From Trichopria drosophilae (lineage: Eukaryota; Arthropoda; Insecta; Hymenoptera; Diapriidae): a stretch of DNA of 64,000 bases. The DNA lies in the NCBI GenBank assembly GCA_030407085.1, contig CM059584.1, positions 92,016,501 through 92,080,500 on the forward strand. Reading direction: 5' to 3'. The position numbers were made by a program, and so were the translations under genes. Each line of letters begins with the position of its first letter. Positions within the stretch are counted from its first letter, which is position 1. Shown here piece by piece: positions 1 through 12,862 of the stretch. The notes beneath the pieces are model-generated. The model was given only the letters and a program-made list of their open reading frames with translations, ran no database searches and was not told the origin of the DNA.

Positions 1-816
1 AGCTTGGATAACTAGTCGATCCCCGACAGTATGCTGATTTCCGGCACGGTTTCCTAACACCTTCCTACTTAGTTGTCTCTCCTTAGTTGAAACCCCACAA
101 ATGTGAAACAGTCCTCAGGTTCACCCACGGACCCTCGGGCTCGAACGTCTGCCGGCGTCATAGCCCTCGAAGACCGGAGTTGTATGTTGATTCCGGCACT
201 GGTGGGTTTACCGTTAAGCCGGTTAGGGTCATTTAGCTTCCCTACCAACTACAAGGTCCTGAGATAGATAGAGGCAGAAACTCCTGACCTGAAAATTATA
301 GATTAATCATTCAAAATACAATTAAAATATATAAGACGCACAATAAATTTAATTAGATTCTATCGATGCATACTACAATTACTGTATAGTAATCGGTATT
401 GATGTATAATCGGTATTGATTATCAATCAATGAGTGGCAATCGGTAAAATCGCAAAAATGGCGGAAAGAAACAGTTAAAACACCAAACAACGTACATCAA
501 AAGTGAAAAGCCAGTAATAAAATCACATCGATAACCGAATAAAAAATTACATTAATAAAATATTTTCTTCGCGGAATTCAAGTAAATAAAAGTGCATAAA
601 CGGTTTATAAATACCACGGGCATGAAAAGGGCAATCTTTACATTAAATGGTAGGTTATTAAAGGCGCTTGTCGCTAGATAGGTGAAGGAGCCTTTATATT
701 TTTTGGACGAGTAATTGGGGAAGCCCATAGTGTACGCAGCTACTGATCTGGTATTCTCCCGTGCATTCATCAGCATGCGTTTTCGAGAAAAATATATTAC
801 GGCGTTTGTGATGTAA
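1..816. other. No recognisable gene
   Basis: The first 300 bases are moderately GC-rich and contain a short imperfect direct repeat (a TATGCTGATTTCCGGCAC-like motif near 31 and again near 182). The rest is AT-rich. Open frames here are short and have no recognisable motif. It may be part of an older repeat, but nothing specific can be named. Confidence 0.5.
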
Positions 817-3190
817 TTAGGCTACAAACATCAATAACTGGAAGTACATGCGCGGTTTCATTCGCAACCAATCAGCCTTATTACAAGCAGGCAAAATGTG
901 GTCATATTTTTGAACGCCAAATGTAAATTTAATGCAAACATTTTGAACCGCCTGCTGCAAACGCCATGCATTCGCGCCCAATCGAGGTCGATACACCGGG
1001 AGACAATAATGTAAGTGAGTAAAAACACGAGACTCGCAGAGGTGGAGTTTCATCTGGTGCGACAGCTCCCGCCTGAACGGAAACAGACGACGCAGATTTG
1101 CAAACACAATCTGCCTCTTAGCCGATAAATGATGCTCAAATGATCAATTTTGGTCAACAATCAGGCCGAGATCACGTGCAGATGCAACCGATGGAATATC
1201 TCTTCCTCGAACAGCTATTCACAGATTTGTAAAGTCAAGTTAAGCGCGAAGTTGGGAGCTACCAATCACTAATAATTGAGATTTGTCGGGATTTACTATA
1301 AGCTCATTAGCAGCCCAATCGGCATTTCTTTGGGCACCTAAGCGAGTGAGATGCCTCACTAAATCGGTCTAGGTGAAATGCGTGAAAAACTTGTGTGTCA
1401 TCTGCATAAGTTTTCAATTTGACATCTGAACAATAATAAAAAATGTCGGCTGTGTAGATAATAAACTGCAGAGAACTAAGTTTTGGTCCTTGTGGCACCC
1501 CACATGTTAACAGTACCCGATTGGACTTGATCGCTTTATTATTAATCACTGGCAACACTTCTTGCGTTCTTGCAAATAAGATTCAATCAAGTCACAAGCA
1601 CTCTCTATAACTCCATAAAATCTTAATTTCGTGATAAGTAGCTCGTGGTTCAACATATCAAACGCTCGCGAGAAATCTATTTTGCAATTTGTATTTTGCA
1701 AAATGTCATCAGACAAATCAAGCACTACTATCTCACACCCGTTAAAGAGTCTAAATCCTGACTGGAAACGCAGGAATAACTTATATTTATCAAAAAAATT
1801 AATTAACTGTTCATAAGTACCGCTTCTGCAATTTTTAAAACTAAAGGAACACGGCTATTGGGATAAAGACCTTTAGGAGACTGTGGTGATCTAGTTTTTG
1901 GAAGTGGAGTAATTATTGCTTGTTTCCGCGCATTTGGAACGATTTTAGAGGTTATTATTGAATTGATTATATGCAGAAGTTCAGGCAAACAAAATTCATT
2001 TATATGAGAGAGCGTTTCCCAAAAAGATGCCATCAGAACCGGGACCAGAATATTTAGCTTTATCTATAACAATTTTTAGGACATCCGTGTTAATTTATAA
2101 ATTTAGCTTCCAAAGGGATTTTAGGTGAACGTGGACTAGTAAAAAATTGGATGGATTCCTGACAGAGGTCGATGCTTGGGCGAGTGGTAAAAAAGTTATT
2201 AATGTCATCTGGATCATTAAGAGATGGGGGCAAATCGCTAGCATTAGTCGTACATAGGCCTAATATCCTTGAATTTCTCCAGATATCTTTACGATGCAAA
2301 GAGTGGAATCTCTCAAAACAGGTCTTCCTTTCGCTTCTTAAAATACTCGTCGTTTGATTATGAAGTAGTTTGGAATATGATGTCACCAGCTTGTCTTGTT
2401 TTGCGCATTTTTTATTCCTTTTCTTCATAAAACGTTTTCTGTATCAGTTACCCATGGGACAACAGCTTTGGACACACGAATTTTCTGAAAAGGAGCAAAT
2501 GCATCAAGAATATTATGTATGCTCGCACCAATGACTACACTTTTTTATCTACCGAATCAAGAAAGTGAATCTCCCCAAGGCCTACAACTAGCTGCAATTT
2601 TAAAGGAAGCAAGATCAAAATGCTTAAAATCGTGTCGCCAAATGAATGTCTGCTTAGTTATTTCACGCGGGCAGAAAATATCACAACCTATTAAATGGTG
2701 ATACTCCGCCAGAATCATCATTAAAAATATCTAAATGCGTAACATTACTACAGATCAAAATGATGTCTACTAACGTAGCTGAGGTAGATGACAGCCTCGT
2801 GGGCGTGGTAATAATTTGACGGCCAGCAGAGGTTTGCATCCATGAAACAAGCTTGGCGGAATCCGGTCTGGACTTATTTAGAAGAATATGCATTAAGATC
2901 ACCTATAATTACTAATTTATCAACGATTGGACATAAATTACATTTATCAACGAATTCCAGATAAAGAGGAAAATGCGGAGGCCGATACAAGATGCCCATT
3001 CCTAAATCATTCTTATGGTAATGCAATGTGAACCATAATTCTGCAAAAAACGCAAACAGTTGTAGTCCTTTGTTGAAGTTTGCTTCATACCGGGAGTATC
3101 AATAGACATCAGCAATATACGAACTTGATTCCCACGCATACATGCGCTCCCAACGCAGACAAAAACTAACAGTGATAGAACCAGAAATCT
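817..3190 (-). mobile_element. Decayed non-LTR retrotransposon (endonuclease + reverse transcriptase)
   Basis: Read on the minus strand, the pieces come in LINE ORF2 order. An APE-type endonuclease remnant lies at about 3090-2681, with a GDLNAYSS-like motif near 2900 and a PTRLSSTSATLVDII segment near 2790. A linker with LINE-like residues follows at 2428-2090, then the reverse transcriptase palm at 2033-1307 (GVPQGP, YADDTQVF) and the thumb region at 1107-817. The frame changes several times and stops interrupt it, so no intact protein remains. The order EN-RT and the YADD box support an I/Jockey/R1-type LINE, but the clade is not certain. Insertion borders and a poly(A) tail are not clear; the ends given are the limits of recognisable coding homology. 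Confidence 0.75.
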
Positions 3191-3289
3191 TCATACGAAT
3201 AAATATGTATCACTTGTTGATAAATACCGAGGTTCGAATGTAACAGCATTCTCCTGTTATTAATATTTATTCACTGATTTAAAACCGAT

Positions 3290-4306
3290 AATTGAGGGGT
3301 TGGGTGGAATAACGGCCTAAGTCGAAAACGTCGATTTTGAAAAAAACACAAAAAACTTTTTAACTGTTCACAGGATTTACTGACGGAGCTCATAATCAGT
3401 AAGAATTTTTTTGCATATGTATAATGATACAAATTTTATCGCAATTGCAAAATTTGCAGTTAGGCCATTATTACGGAAATCAGATTCGTTTTTTATAAAT
3501 ATTCAACAAAATTAGGTTCTTTTATGAATATTCAGAGAATTCAGGTGCTTTGCATTAATAATTAATGAAGTTGTTTTAACAAATATTAAGTAAAGTTAGG
3601 CTCTCTTTAAGAATATGAAATAAAGTTTGGCATTTTTTCTCTAAACTAATCGCTTGAATGTAGTAAATTTGAGAGGAATAGGTATTAGAAAATTAAAAAG
3701 AATATTATATCGTATTTGTGACGAAGTTTATTGTGATATGTGTGAGAAAAAAGCAATCGTTGAAATTAATAACTATTAATAAACGCTATTCGTTAAGCTC
3801 TGAATCTTGTTTTGAAAACACGTTATCCTCATACCATTGTTGTGCATCACGTGGAACAAACTTCAGTAATGCTTTCAGGTCTTTCGCCTTTTCTTTTTTC
3901 ATGCCTGATCGTGGCATCTATCATAACAACTGATGTAATACCTTTGAGGATTTACGAAATATTTATAAATACAAGGACTTCCGCGATTTCAACTCGTATT
4001 ACAGCATTATTAATATTAATATTTTTTAAAATAATTTTAATAAATTTAAAAATAAATAAATAAAAAGCCTAACGCATTCCCCGCCCCCTCCCTAATATTT
4101 GTACGAATATTTCCATTTTCGTAAAAACAGCGTAACTCGAGTTAGGCCGTTTTTCGGAAATCGTTGATGTTTTAGCCTTAAAAAAATACTTCAGTACTTC
4201 CTGCTAAATGCATTAATACCGTAATCATATGCTCGTGCATTTTAGCTTATTGCCGGAAAAAGCATCTAAGTCGACTTAGACCGTTTTTCCACCCAGTCCC
4301 TCAATT
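3290..4306. repeat. Nonautonomous element with ~35-bp terminal inverted repeats
   Basis: The sequence starting AATTGAGGGGTTGGGTGG at 3290 is matched in reverse complement at the other end (AATTGAGGGACTGGGTGG, ending at 4306). The match continues about 35 bases inward through an ACGGYCTAAGTCG motif. The interior is AT-rich, has no credible coding region, and repeats variants of the 'TTAGGCC...CGGAAATC' motif near 3461 and 4143. This is the layout of a MITE or other nonautonomous DNA transposon. No convincing target duplication is visible, so the superfamily cannot be named. Confidence 0.6.
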
Positions 4307-4428
4307 GCAAATCTATAAATAACGATACAAATTCATATCCACGCAATGAGTCAACACTGACAGTCAACATTAAAACCAATTAAAAAGTATATTATGCCGA
4401 AATCACCATTTTCATTTGTCAATCATAC

Positions 4429-4825
4429 ACTGAAAAAAGTGGGAAGTAAAATTACATTTCAGTAATGTAATTATTTCCAACGATTTTCGTGGTCAAATTA
4501 CACATTTGTTGTAGTTCTCTAGCGATTTCTGAATATTACAATAAAATTGTAATTTTACAACAAGAATCATAGGACACAAAAATACCAGTGATAATTATGG
4601 TAATTTTCCATCAGAAACTGTAAAAAATTTTACATTGTTTGTGTAATTTTCCTTAGAAAATCACTGTACATTTACAAGCTCCACGGAAATTTTACACCGC
4701 TTTTCAAAGAAATTTTACATTAACAGGTTATACTTTACCAGGTATCGGTAACTTTCCTGCGATTATCAGTGGTATTTTTGTGTCCTACGATTTTCGTGGT
4801 AAATTTACATAAACACTTTTTACAG
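4429..4825. repeat. Palindromic MITE-like element
   Basis: The left end ACTGAAAAAAGTG (4429) is mirrored by CACTTTTTACAGT at 4813-4825. Inside, a segment around 4561-4600 (ATAGGACACAAAAATACCA) is repeated in inverted orientation near 4768-4800, and motifs of the type 'ATTTTCGTGGT' occur several times. The whole 400 bases behave as an imperfect inverted repeat with no coding capacity. The target duplication is unclear. Confidence 0.55.
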
Positions 4826-5601
4826 TATATTATAAATTTCCAATCTAATAAATGGTAAAACTGAGACCAATATCAGTTAATAACGAAAAAAAAAGACAGC
4901 AGGTTTCACGCGTCCGATGCCATTAACGGGCTAATAGCGATATATATAAGTTTCGCTGAATTAGGAGACCTCAACCTCAGCTTTGATATAATTAGCGTGG
5001 AATAACTCATTATGAATCCCGCAGTTCTCTCTTTTTATCAAGCTGTAATAATTTTGCCTCATGTTGTATACACAAATCTAATGTAAAATTGCTAAGCTTA
5101 TGTAATTACTACTCCATCAGCGACATATATATGATACGTATTATAACTATAGTAATTTTGAGCTACTTTATTAATATTTAGACCCCGGGTATTTGATTCG
5201 CCATAAAATAAAAATTACTAGTGACTTAGTAACAAACAATCCTAAACGTAAACAAGTTGTTTAAAATGCAGGTAATGAATAGGAGACAAGCTTAATGACG
5301 ACCTAAAGTACTCGATCAGTGATGTAGATGTAGATCTTGACTAATTAAATTTAAAAGACATTAAAAAATCTTCCCAACATTTTCAGGGACTAATTATAAT
5401 TTTATGCAAAACAACAAATTCGGAATTCAGTATCCCATGAAATTGAGCGAACAATTTATAAAAATATATAAAAATAGCATTATTTCATATTCATACATAT
5501 TTACAAAAATTGAAAAACTCGCCTATTTTTAAAATATTTTGATCGCAACTCAGCAGTTTGGGATGATAACTTTGGAGAATGAAAAAAGCAATTCATATTA
5601 C
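4826..5601. other. AT-rich noncoding DNA
   Basis: No credible open frame, repeat border or RNA gene was seen. This may be intron or intergenic DNA adjoining the exon at 5602-5930. Confidence 0.5.
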
Positions 5602-5930
5602 CTTGAATTTTGATCGATTTTTGCCATGATTTTATCCATTTCTGAACCCGCGGGAGGCCATGTTCCTGATAATGTACTCAATGAAGGCACCTGTATAGAT
5701 GTAGGATCTTTATGTCGTGTTCGTCGGAGACTCGTCAACTCTAATGATAATTCTTCTTGCCGTACCATTTCCAAGTCTACTTTTTTTTCGAGTTCTCTGA
5801 GATTTGACTGTAGAGTTTCTAAAGACTCTGTTCCGGGATAAAGTCCCGCTAACTTTTCTTTTAAATGTGCCTGGATTTCGGCTTGCTGCCTCTGTAAGTC
5901 TCGGCGTCGACATTCAGTTTCACGCATATG
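5602..5930 (-). CDS. Internal exon of an unidentified coiled-coil host gene
   Basis: On the minus strand a 329-base open stretch begins directly after an AG acceptor preceded by an AAATTT tract (AG at 5932-5931). It ends at a good donor (TCAAG|GTAATA, GT at 5601-5600). It encodes about 109 residues rich in Glu, Gln, Arg and Leu with heptad spacing, for example the segments LKEKLAGLYPGTESLETL and LRELEKKVDLEMVRQEELS. A Ser/Thr/Pro-rich tail follows, then a second helical stretch (MDKIMAKIDQNSR). The codon use is balanced and nothing resembles a transposon protein, so this is the best host exon candidate in the window. It would start in phase 0 and leave two bases of a codon for the next exon. 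The protein family is not recognised, and the neighbouring exons were not found. Confidence 0.55.
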
Positions 5931-8235
5931 CTAAATTTTATAATATTGAATGTAATTTCGTTACAAAAATTACTTCTTCATGTTTTATAAATACAATAAA
6001 AAAATAGTAAAGTAAGATATAAATTAATTCTAAATTATACATATTTTATTCCCTTTAATTAATAAAGTGAAAATATTAACTTCTGAATTGACACATTGTT
6101 TAAATGACATCTTTATCTTCTGCTATGTATACACGTATTATGCTAATGGGTTTGAGAAGAATTTGATATTAACAACAGAAACAGAAAAATACGTGTCATT
6201 ATGAAATACGACATAAATCTACAAACTCACAGTTTGCCTTCGAAATTTAATAAAACTTCTGTGATTAGTTGTTATGTCGAAAACTTTAGTTCAGGGCGAC
6301 AAATGAATTTTGATGACAATTTTTCTCTCAGTCGGGCTATTTTTCGACTTAGTGAATGGTTAATAACTAATTCATTAGTTGTTTAGTATCATAGGACTAT
6401 GAACGAATGCAATTAGCATCTTGCCGCTACAATGTTTATATCAGACAATAGTACAATTTCATCGTTAGTATATAGAAACAGCATATAGTATGGCATCTAA
6501 GCGTAGTGAGTGCACCATAGATACGAGTGGGGAATCCCCTCGCACTTTTATCCTAAGATATTTTTTAACCAGCATACTACGTAAACATAGTGCGCTGAAT
6601 ACGCTTCTACAGTGCGTGAATCTTCTACTTGGCCCACTAAAAGCAGTATGATAAATATGCATTTAGCATACGCAGCTAACGAAGTATATTAATAGATTTT
6701 GTGGCGCTGATTATAAGTTTGAGGTAAGCACAGTGAACCCACTGTATGCGAACTCCTCCAGGTCCTGTAGTCAATTACGACTGTACTTAATTTGTTTAAT
6801 TTTTGTTACAGGGGCCCGATTGGCCAAGGTCTGAGTATCGCTAAAAACATTATCAAAGAAGATGAGAGCGAGAGACAGTCCCCGTTATCGCTGAAAAGAG
6901 GAACCGCGGAAGAATCGGGAGATTTCCGCGACGTACTAGTTTTCTAGGCGTGATAAGGGCGAACACAATGACATCGAAGTGCGTGCGATATTTCGACGAT
7001 CGTTCGGTCGACAGAAAATTTCGGGTAACCGTTATCTCCTGTGATATCTGTGAGTGCTCGATAGTGTCATTATTTGCATTAGGTGCCATCGAAGACAGCG
7101 CTGTATGTACCAGCAAGTTGACGGCCTGAAACGGCCATTTTTCTGTTTCCCACTCTCTCACTTGGTGGTCCATTTATTTTGTCGTGATCGGGAAAAAGCG
7201 ATTTCTGTGCAGTGCCCGAATCGCACCGGTAGTCGGGTCCCTGCGTACTGGGACTTTGGGAGACGGTGGAGTCGGTTACACTGTGTATTTATTTTTATAC
7301 ATTTAATTTTGAATAGACTTATTCTTTGTCGCCCTGTAAGATTGTGCCTGTACAGAGCCCAGATAGCATGGCTAAGGACTGCTGAAATTACATGAAAAAA
7401 TGCTTTCCTTGTATAGGATAGAATGTTATTCTCTTTTTGTTGATTCTTTCCGACGCATTTTCTTGCAGCACAAAAATGGCAAACGGAAATGGCCATTTTG
7501 CCATTTGTAAGCACACAGTGGTTTTCGTTATTTTCGCAAGTAATAATTTTAATTTTATTCGTATTCGTAATTTTTAACAATATAAATTAATGCAAAAGTA
7601 CTCTTTTTCTAGCTTCTGACTAATCTTGATTATGAATATGGTAATTCTTTAAAATTATAATTATTTGAATTTTTATCATTTTAATAATTTGTAAAACAAC
7701 AAATTAACGAAAAAATATTCTGTTTCCTGATTGTCCCTACTGTTGTTTATTAATGTGATAATTTAATAATTGAAAAATTAAAACAGCCTTTGATGAAAAA
7801 TGTAGAAATATTCAACCACAGTAAAATATTATACAATAAATATATTTAATATTTTTATTATGTAGTATTATGCCTATCCATTTTATCATAAAGGTAATAG
7901 TAAAACTGTAGAAAAGAATAAAAATGTGCCTGTATCTGAATAAAAGCTTGTAATTATTATTTTAATTTGTATCATTTTTTTAATTACCCGTACAAATGAT
8001 CCGAAGTATTAGGAATCTCAAACTAATTCCCACGGTAATATGCAGCATAAAAGCATAAAAAATAAGGAGTAATAAAAGATCGCATACACCGAACGAAGGC
8101 GAAGATTTAAAATTTCGGATTTTTCATTCGACGTGCTCGGTATTTTATCACTGGTATATATATTATCACTCGTTATATATTTGACTGTTAGCGACGGCAG
8201 CGTTCAAGCAACAAATTTACACTTTTTCCATACAA
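5931..8235. other. Noncoding stretch, possibly intron
   Basis: AT-rich DNA with short GC-richer islands (6800-7300) and only spurious open frames. A pyrimidine-rich AG at about 6811 looks like an acceptor, but the sequence after it does not stay open. No transposon end or RNA gene was identified. If the exon at 5602-5930 is real, this would lie upstream of it on the minus strand. Confidence 0.45.
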
Positions 8236-10362
8236 ATGGCCTGGCACTTGGCTAGGGAACTTTATTATCGGGACCGCATCAATAACATTCATGACACTAA
8301 AATCTTGTGGAAAGAAATGCGGAAATTAGGGCTAATAAAAGCCAAGAAAAGTACTTTTGTGCTGTGTTGCACTCTTGATGAGCTCAATACCTACCATACG
8401 ACACCGGTATCTCACTGCACAGATCTACAGTACCCTAATTCTGGACCTCTGTCTTTGGACTTCAGCGACGACAAATTATTTTTCTCTAATATCGTGATAA
8501 GTGATGTTGCAGATTGTCTTGCTAGAGAGAAATCAGAAGCGCTTGGTAACGACATGATTCCCCTTAGTTTTTACACCTTTTCTGTATTAGCTCCGTACTT
8601 AGTTTATCTATTCAATGAATCGTTTAACTCGTCAATCGTTCCTTCTGAGTGGAAGGCTTTACTCATGATCCCTATTAATCAGATTCCACAACCCACCTGC
8701 CCAGCTCATTACCGCCTAATAGCTATATTACCCGCGATCTCTAAGCTCCTTGAACGCATTGCCTTTAATCAGTTGACTAACTACCTTAGTAAACGACAAT
8801 GGTTCAACCCGTTTCAATCTGGATTCCGCAAAGGGTATAGCACCCAAACTTCTCTTCTCTACGTCTCGGAATTTTGCAGGCAAGCTATAGATAACAGCAT
8901 GATAACAATCCTTATTTTATTCGACTTTAGCAGAGCATTTGACACCGTCAGTCATTCTATTCTTATCGATAAGCTGAAAAATGCAAATCTCTCATTAGCG
9001 CTATACGATGGTTTGCTTCATACTTGTCCGGATGAAAGCAAGCAGTTATAGCTGATGATGGCCAGCGATCCTCTTGGCTATCAGTTGGTAATGGAGTGCC
9101 CCGGGGCTCGGTTCTTGGACCACTTCTATTCTCGATCTTCATCAATGACCTTCCCGCGGTCCTCCAGCACTGCAATCACATGATTTTTACTGACGATACC
9201 CAAATATTCTTAAAGTGCTATATCTCTGAGTTACCAATGGCGATCCAGAAAGTAACAACTGATGTGGAGAACTTCTGCCAGTGGGCGGATGTGAATAGAC
9301 TTAAGCTTAATCTTAGGAAGTCCAAAGTACTACTCGTTGGTGGCTCATATTATCTAAGCAACCTTGATTTTGATTCTCTTCCTCCATTGGTAATCAACAA
9401 CATCACTTTACCCTGGGTTAAGTCAGCAAAAAATCTTGGTCTCATTATTGACAGCACACTATCATGGAAAGAACACCTTGTTCTAATGTCTATGCGTGTG
9501 TTTTCCACTCTACGCCAACTTAGACAAAACAGTGCTTTGCTATCTCTCGATCTTCGAGAGACCCTATTAAAAACACTGCTCCTACCCTATCTTGATTACT
9601 GTTGTGCTGTCTATAATGATATCAACGCCCTGCAGAATATAAAGGTTGAAAGGTTGCTCAACGCGGGCATTCGATTTATTTATGGACTGCGCCGAGTCGA
9701 TCACATCACCCCATATCGTGAGGAACTTCAGTGGCTTACAACCGCATCTCGCCGATTACACTTTATAGGCATCATCACCTATAATGTCCTCACAACAAGG
9801 ATACCGAAATATCTATATGATCGTTATCAGTGGCGTAATGAAAGCGCAAGTCGAATACTAAGACCGTGCTCCACTAGTGAACTTCGTGTGCAGCCTCATC
9901 AACATGAGTCATTTGCGCGCTCTTTCATCATCACATCAACCCGACTTTGGAATGCCTTGCCAACCAACATCCGCTCTAGTACCAATGTTACGACATTTAA
10001 GGGTAAATTTCGACTTTTCTTGTTCTCCAACCCATTGTTCGATATTACTCCTATGCGATAACACTCCACTACCACATACGCGCTTTTACTGCTAGTTGTA
10101 ACCGATTGCTGTATTCGCCACTGCGATCTCGGAATGTATATGTAAACTGACCACTCACTGCGTTATTTTTATTATTTTTGTATACTCTTTATACTCTATG
10201 TTGCGATATTCATTTAAACACACTTTACTTCAGCTCTTACTTATATTTAAGCTGTTTTGTATGCTTATGTACGATTTATTTTGATATGCATCTATTTTGT
10301 AATGGTTGGACCAATAGGTTTCCCCTCAAGCCAAAAATAAATTCAAATTCAAATTCAAATGT
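8236..10362 (+). mobile_element. 5'-truncated LINE with tandem 3' tail
   Basis: Two open frames of one reverse transcriptase gene lie in order. 8236-9051 covers the fingers and palm, with YRLIAILPAISKLLERI, SGFRKGYSTQTSL and ILFDFSRAFDTVSH. 9096-10061 covers GVPRGSVLGPLLFS-type palm sequence, the catalytic box as FTDD instead of YADD, then the thumb and C-terminal domain (LLPYLDYCCAVYND). Between them the frame shifts near 9000 and an in-frame TGA occurs in a GRKQ-like context, so the copy is dead. No endonuclease is present upstream, so the element is 5' truncated. The 3' end shows an (AAATTC)n-like tail at 10338-10360, as some LINEs use instead of poly(A). The clade is most like Jockey/CR1-type LINEs, by inference. 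Confidence 0.8.
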
Positions 10363-12067
10363 TACATGCAGCCCCAAAATGTCACCCCCCCCCCTATCTC
10401 AGCGAATTGCGAATGGAATTAAATAAATTTTGAGCCATGCTCTACTATATGATAGAGCAACAATTGAGTCAATTTGCAGCTCGATTTGGCTATATTGATT
10501 TTTTTCGTTTGGACCACTTGAGGAATTTTCCCTCATACGTAAAAGCGCACTTTTAAAGTAAAACCATCGGGAAAGCGTTTCTAATAGGTTAGAAAATTGC
10601 CTTTAAAAATAATCGTAGCTCAAAAATGGCGTTCTTTTCAACAGTTTTGAAAAAAATGTATTACATTTCTTGAAAATTTTATTAGCGCCATTGTAAAAAG
10701 CGTCCTCAAAAATAGTGGAAAACGGAGGTCACCATTTTTAAACAATTAGGCGTATTTAGGTGTTCAAGGGTTAATATGTATCAATTTCTTCGAAAATCGA
10801 CGCTTGCTTCCCCTCTTGATGTGCGCAATCTGGGCCAAATCCGTTCGAGTTGGGAACCCCTGTGTTTCCATATCTTTCACTGCGAATAATTCGCCAACTT
10901 CAGTGTCGTAATGGCGTATTAATATGTTAAGTTTTGAAGTTGACTCACAAACTGAATCAATTAAAAGTATTTAAAGTATTGATCATGTGACTACCTTTTT
11001 TCAATGATAAATCGACCAAACTAGCGTATGAACTACAATATCGGCAAAAATGTTTGTAACTGCCTAATTTTCGATTAGGAACAAGCTCATATGCAAGCAT
11101 CTGAAAATGAAAGACCAGCCACTTCCCGACCACACAATGAAGCGACCGATCAATAACCAGCGGAGTCCGTCGCTGAGCTGTTAACCGAATACCCGACCGA
11201 TACATGTGACCAACCAATCAATCAATTTTATCCTCTATAACAATAATTTTTATATTACGTTAACGCCGCCGAAGGGACGAACATTTTCAGCATCAGCTTA
11301 AAAGTCGAAAATTTGTATATAAATGTCTTGGAAAATAGTTTAGTACTTCTATTTCTGGCGTAAAATTGAATGCTCTTTTAGAATGTTTCGAGGAAATTTT
11401 AATAAAATGAACCGCAAAAGGTAATACACGTTTTCTTATAGAAAAAGACGATTTTTCAGATTTGTATTTTTATTCAACCATTATTTTCACCACGAAATTG
11501 CATTGGGATACATAGGGTGAAAATATCGCGTCGATGGATCTTCAGGAATAAGATGTACAGTGCGTCGTTTCGTAATCCAAGTTGGCGTCTTCTAAATTGG
11601 TCAGTACAGCCTACAAAACTATGTCCACCATTCTAAATCCGCCATTATGTATTTGTACATTTTGACTTCATATTGGTATTCAGCGACCTCAAAAATGATA
11701 ATTGAGATGCTAATACAACGTTGCTTCTTTTCGCCTACTATGAAACCATAATACTTTCCGCCCATCGTAGGAAAATAAGTATTTTTATTCAGTAGGCGTA
11801 AAATATCCACTTTACGCATTGTTTCTGGGTGGTTAAGGTAGGAATTTTGATAAGTCATCATTGAGAAAAAGAAACATTTGTTTGAATTTTGGTATTATTC
11901 GAAGTTTTTGTATCGTAAGATTGTCTACAAATAGGCTAATTTTTCGTCAAGGTCGCATATATTATGGAACATTTTTAATATAAATTTGGAAGTATTATTC
12001 ATACTATTCATTCAAAAATTTCCTCATTTTTTCAAATATTGTATTTTATCGGGAAATTTCATGATAA
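10363..12067. other. Noncoding DNA with an old dispersed repeat
   Basis: No gene. A C-rich run sits near 10386. At 11638-11689, on the minus strand, a copy of a repeat with the motif GGTCGCTGA...AATATGA...ATGGCGGA is also found near 24152 and 50420. The rest is anonymous AT-rich sequence up to the Gypsy target site. Confidence 0.45.
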
Positions 12068-12837
12068 TGTTACGGACGCTAGGCTACACGTGTAACAGCG
12101 CACGTAGTCAGGAATATTCGCCCGTTAATAAATAATAAAGCGGACACCTGAGATGTCCACAGCGACGTCATCCATCCGGTCGGACCACACGTTCAGGAAA
12201 CCGTTGGAAGTTAGAGATTCGGGTGTCCTATTGTTACCCGAATTGTTATAATAAATCAAGTGACATTTGAAGGCATCCGCTGTAGATTAGGAGGTCGAAT
12301 TAACGAACAATTGACTCATCGGAACCTGCACGTGCAGATATTCGAGCCCGTTCCGGGAATCACCGAATCACTAAGGCATCGGTATCTGACACGAAAGCGG
12401 CGATTCGCGGAAGACGAGTCTTATCGGACACCATGGTTGATGGTGTCTCGTAAACACCCCCGCTACCGAATTATGCGCAAAACCGACCTGACTTGTAACG
12501 GACAATTGCATTGGTCAGTCTGAGTCGCCCCGTGAATGACGCCATGAACATGTCGATGCAGAGTCGCACCGTTCGTAATCTGCTGAAGATCTCCGAAAGA
12601 TTCGTCGGTCATCAACGACTCTCAGCGAATTAAACGACTTTGTGAGACTTAATCTAAACGCGATCTTTTTGTAAAAACCTCAGTTGGCGATAGAAATAAT
12701 AAATATACATCTAGTTTAAATCAACTCTCGCCTTTCACTTGGGGTGTCGATCCCCTTAACGCGTATTCCGCAACCCGATTCCTTTCGCTACCGGGAATCA
12801 ATAGAAATAATTAAATTGTTACTTCGAAAACGTAACA
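12068..12837 (+). repeat. 5' LTR of the Gypsy-like element
   Basis: It starts TGTTACGGACGC and ends TTCGAAAACGTAACA, and matches 21656-22428 closely. It contains AATAATAAAG- and AATAAT-type A-rich signals that could serve in polyadenylation. An 87-codon open frame inside it (12260-12523) has a counterpart in the other LTR. It overlaps likely transcription-control sequence and has no known motif. Confidence 0.92.
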
Positions 12838-12847
12838 TACTTTTTAG

Positions 12848-12862
12848 TGGCAGCGGTGGGAT
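12848..12862 (+). promoter_or_regulatory. Candidate primer binding site (tRNA-Leu-like)
   Basis: TGGCAGCGGTGGGAT lies 10 bases after the 5' LTR. It is complementary to the ATCCCACCGCTGCCA 3' acceptor/T-arm sequence known from leucine tRNAs. The position is right for priming minus-strand DNA synthesis. The assignment to tRNA-Leu is from memory of tRNA sequences and should be treated as probable, not proven. Confidence 0.55.

Noticed and set aside
7158..7580. 140-codon minus-strand frame
   Set aside because: Biased toward Asn, Ile and Lys by base composition, with no motif, splice context or neighbour supporting it.
12260..12523. 87-codon frame conserved in both LTRs (second copy at 21848-22123)
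   Set aside because: Both copies descend from one LTR, so sharing is not independent evidence of coding; no motif is recognised.
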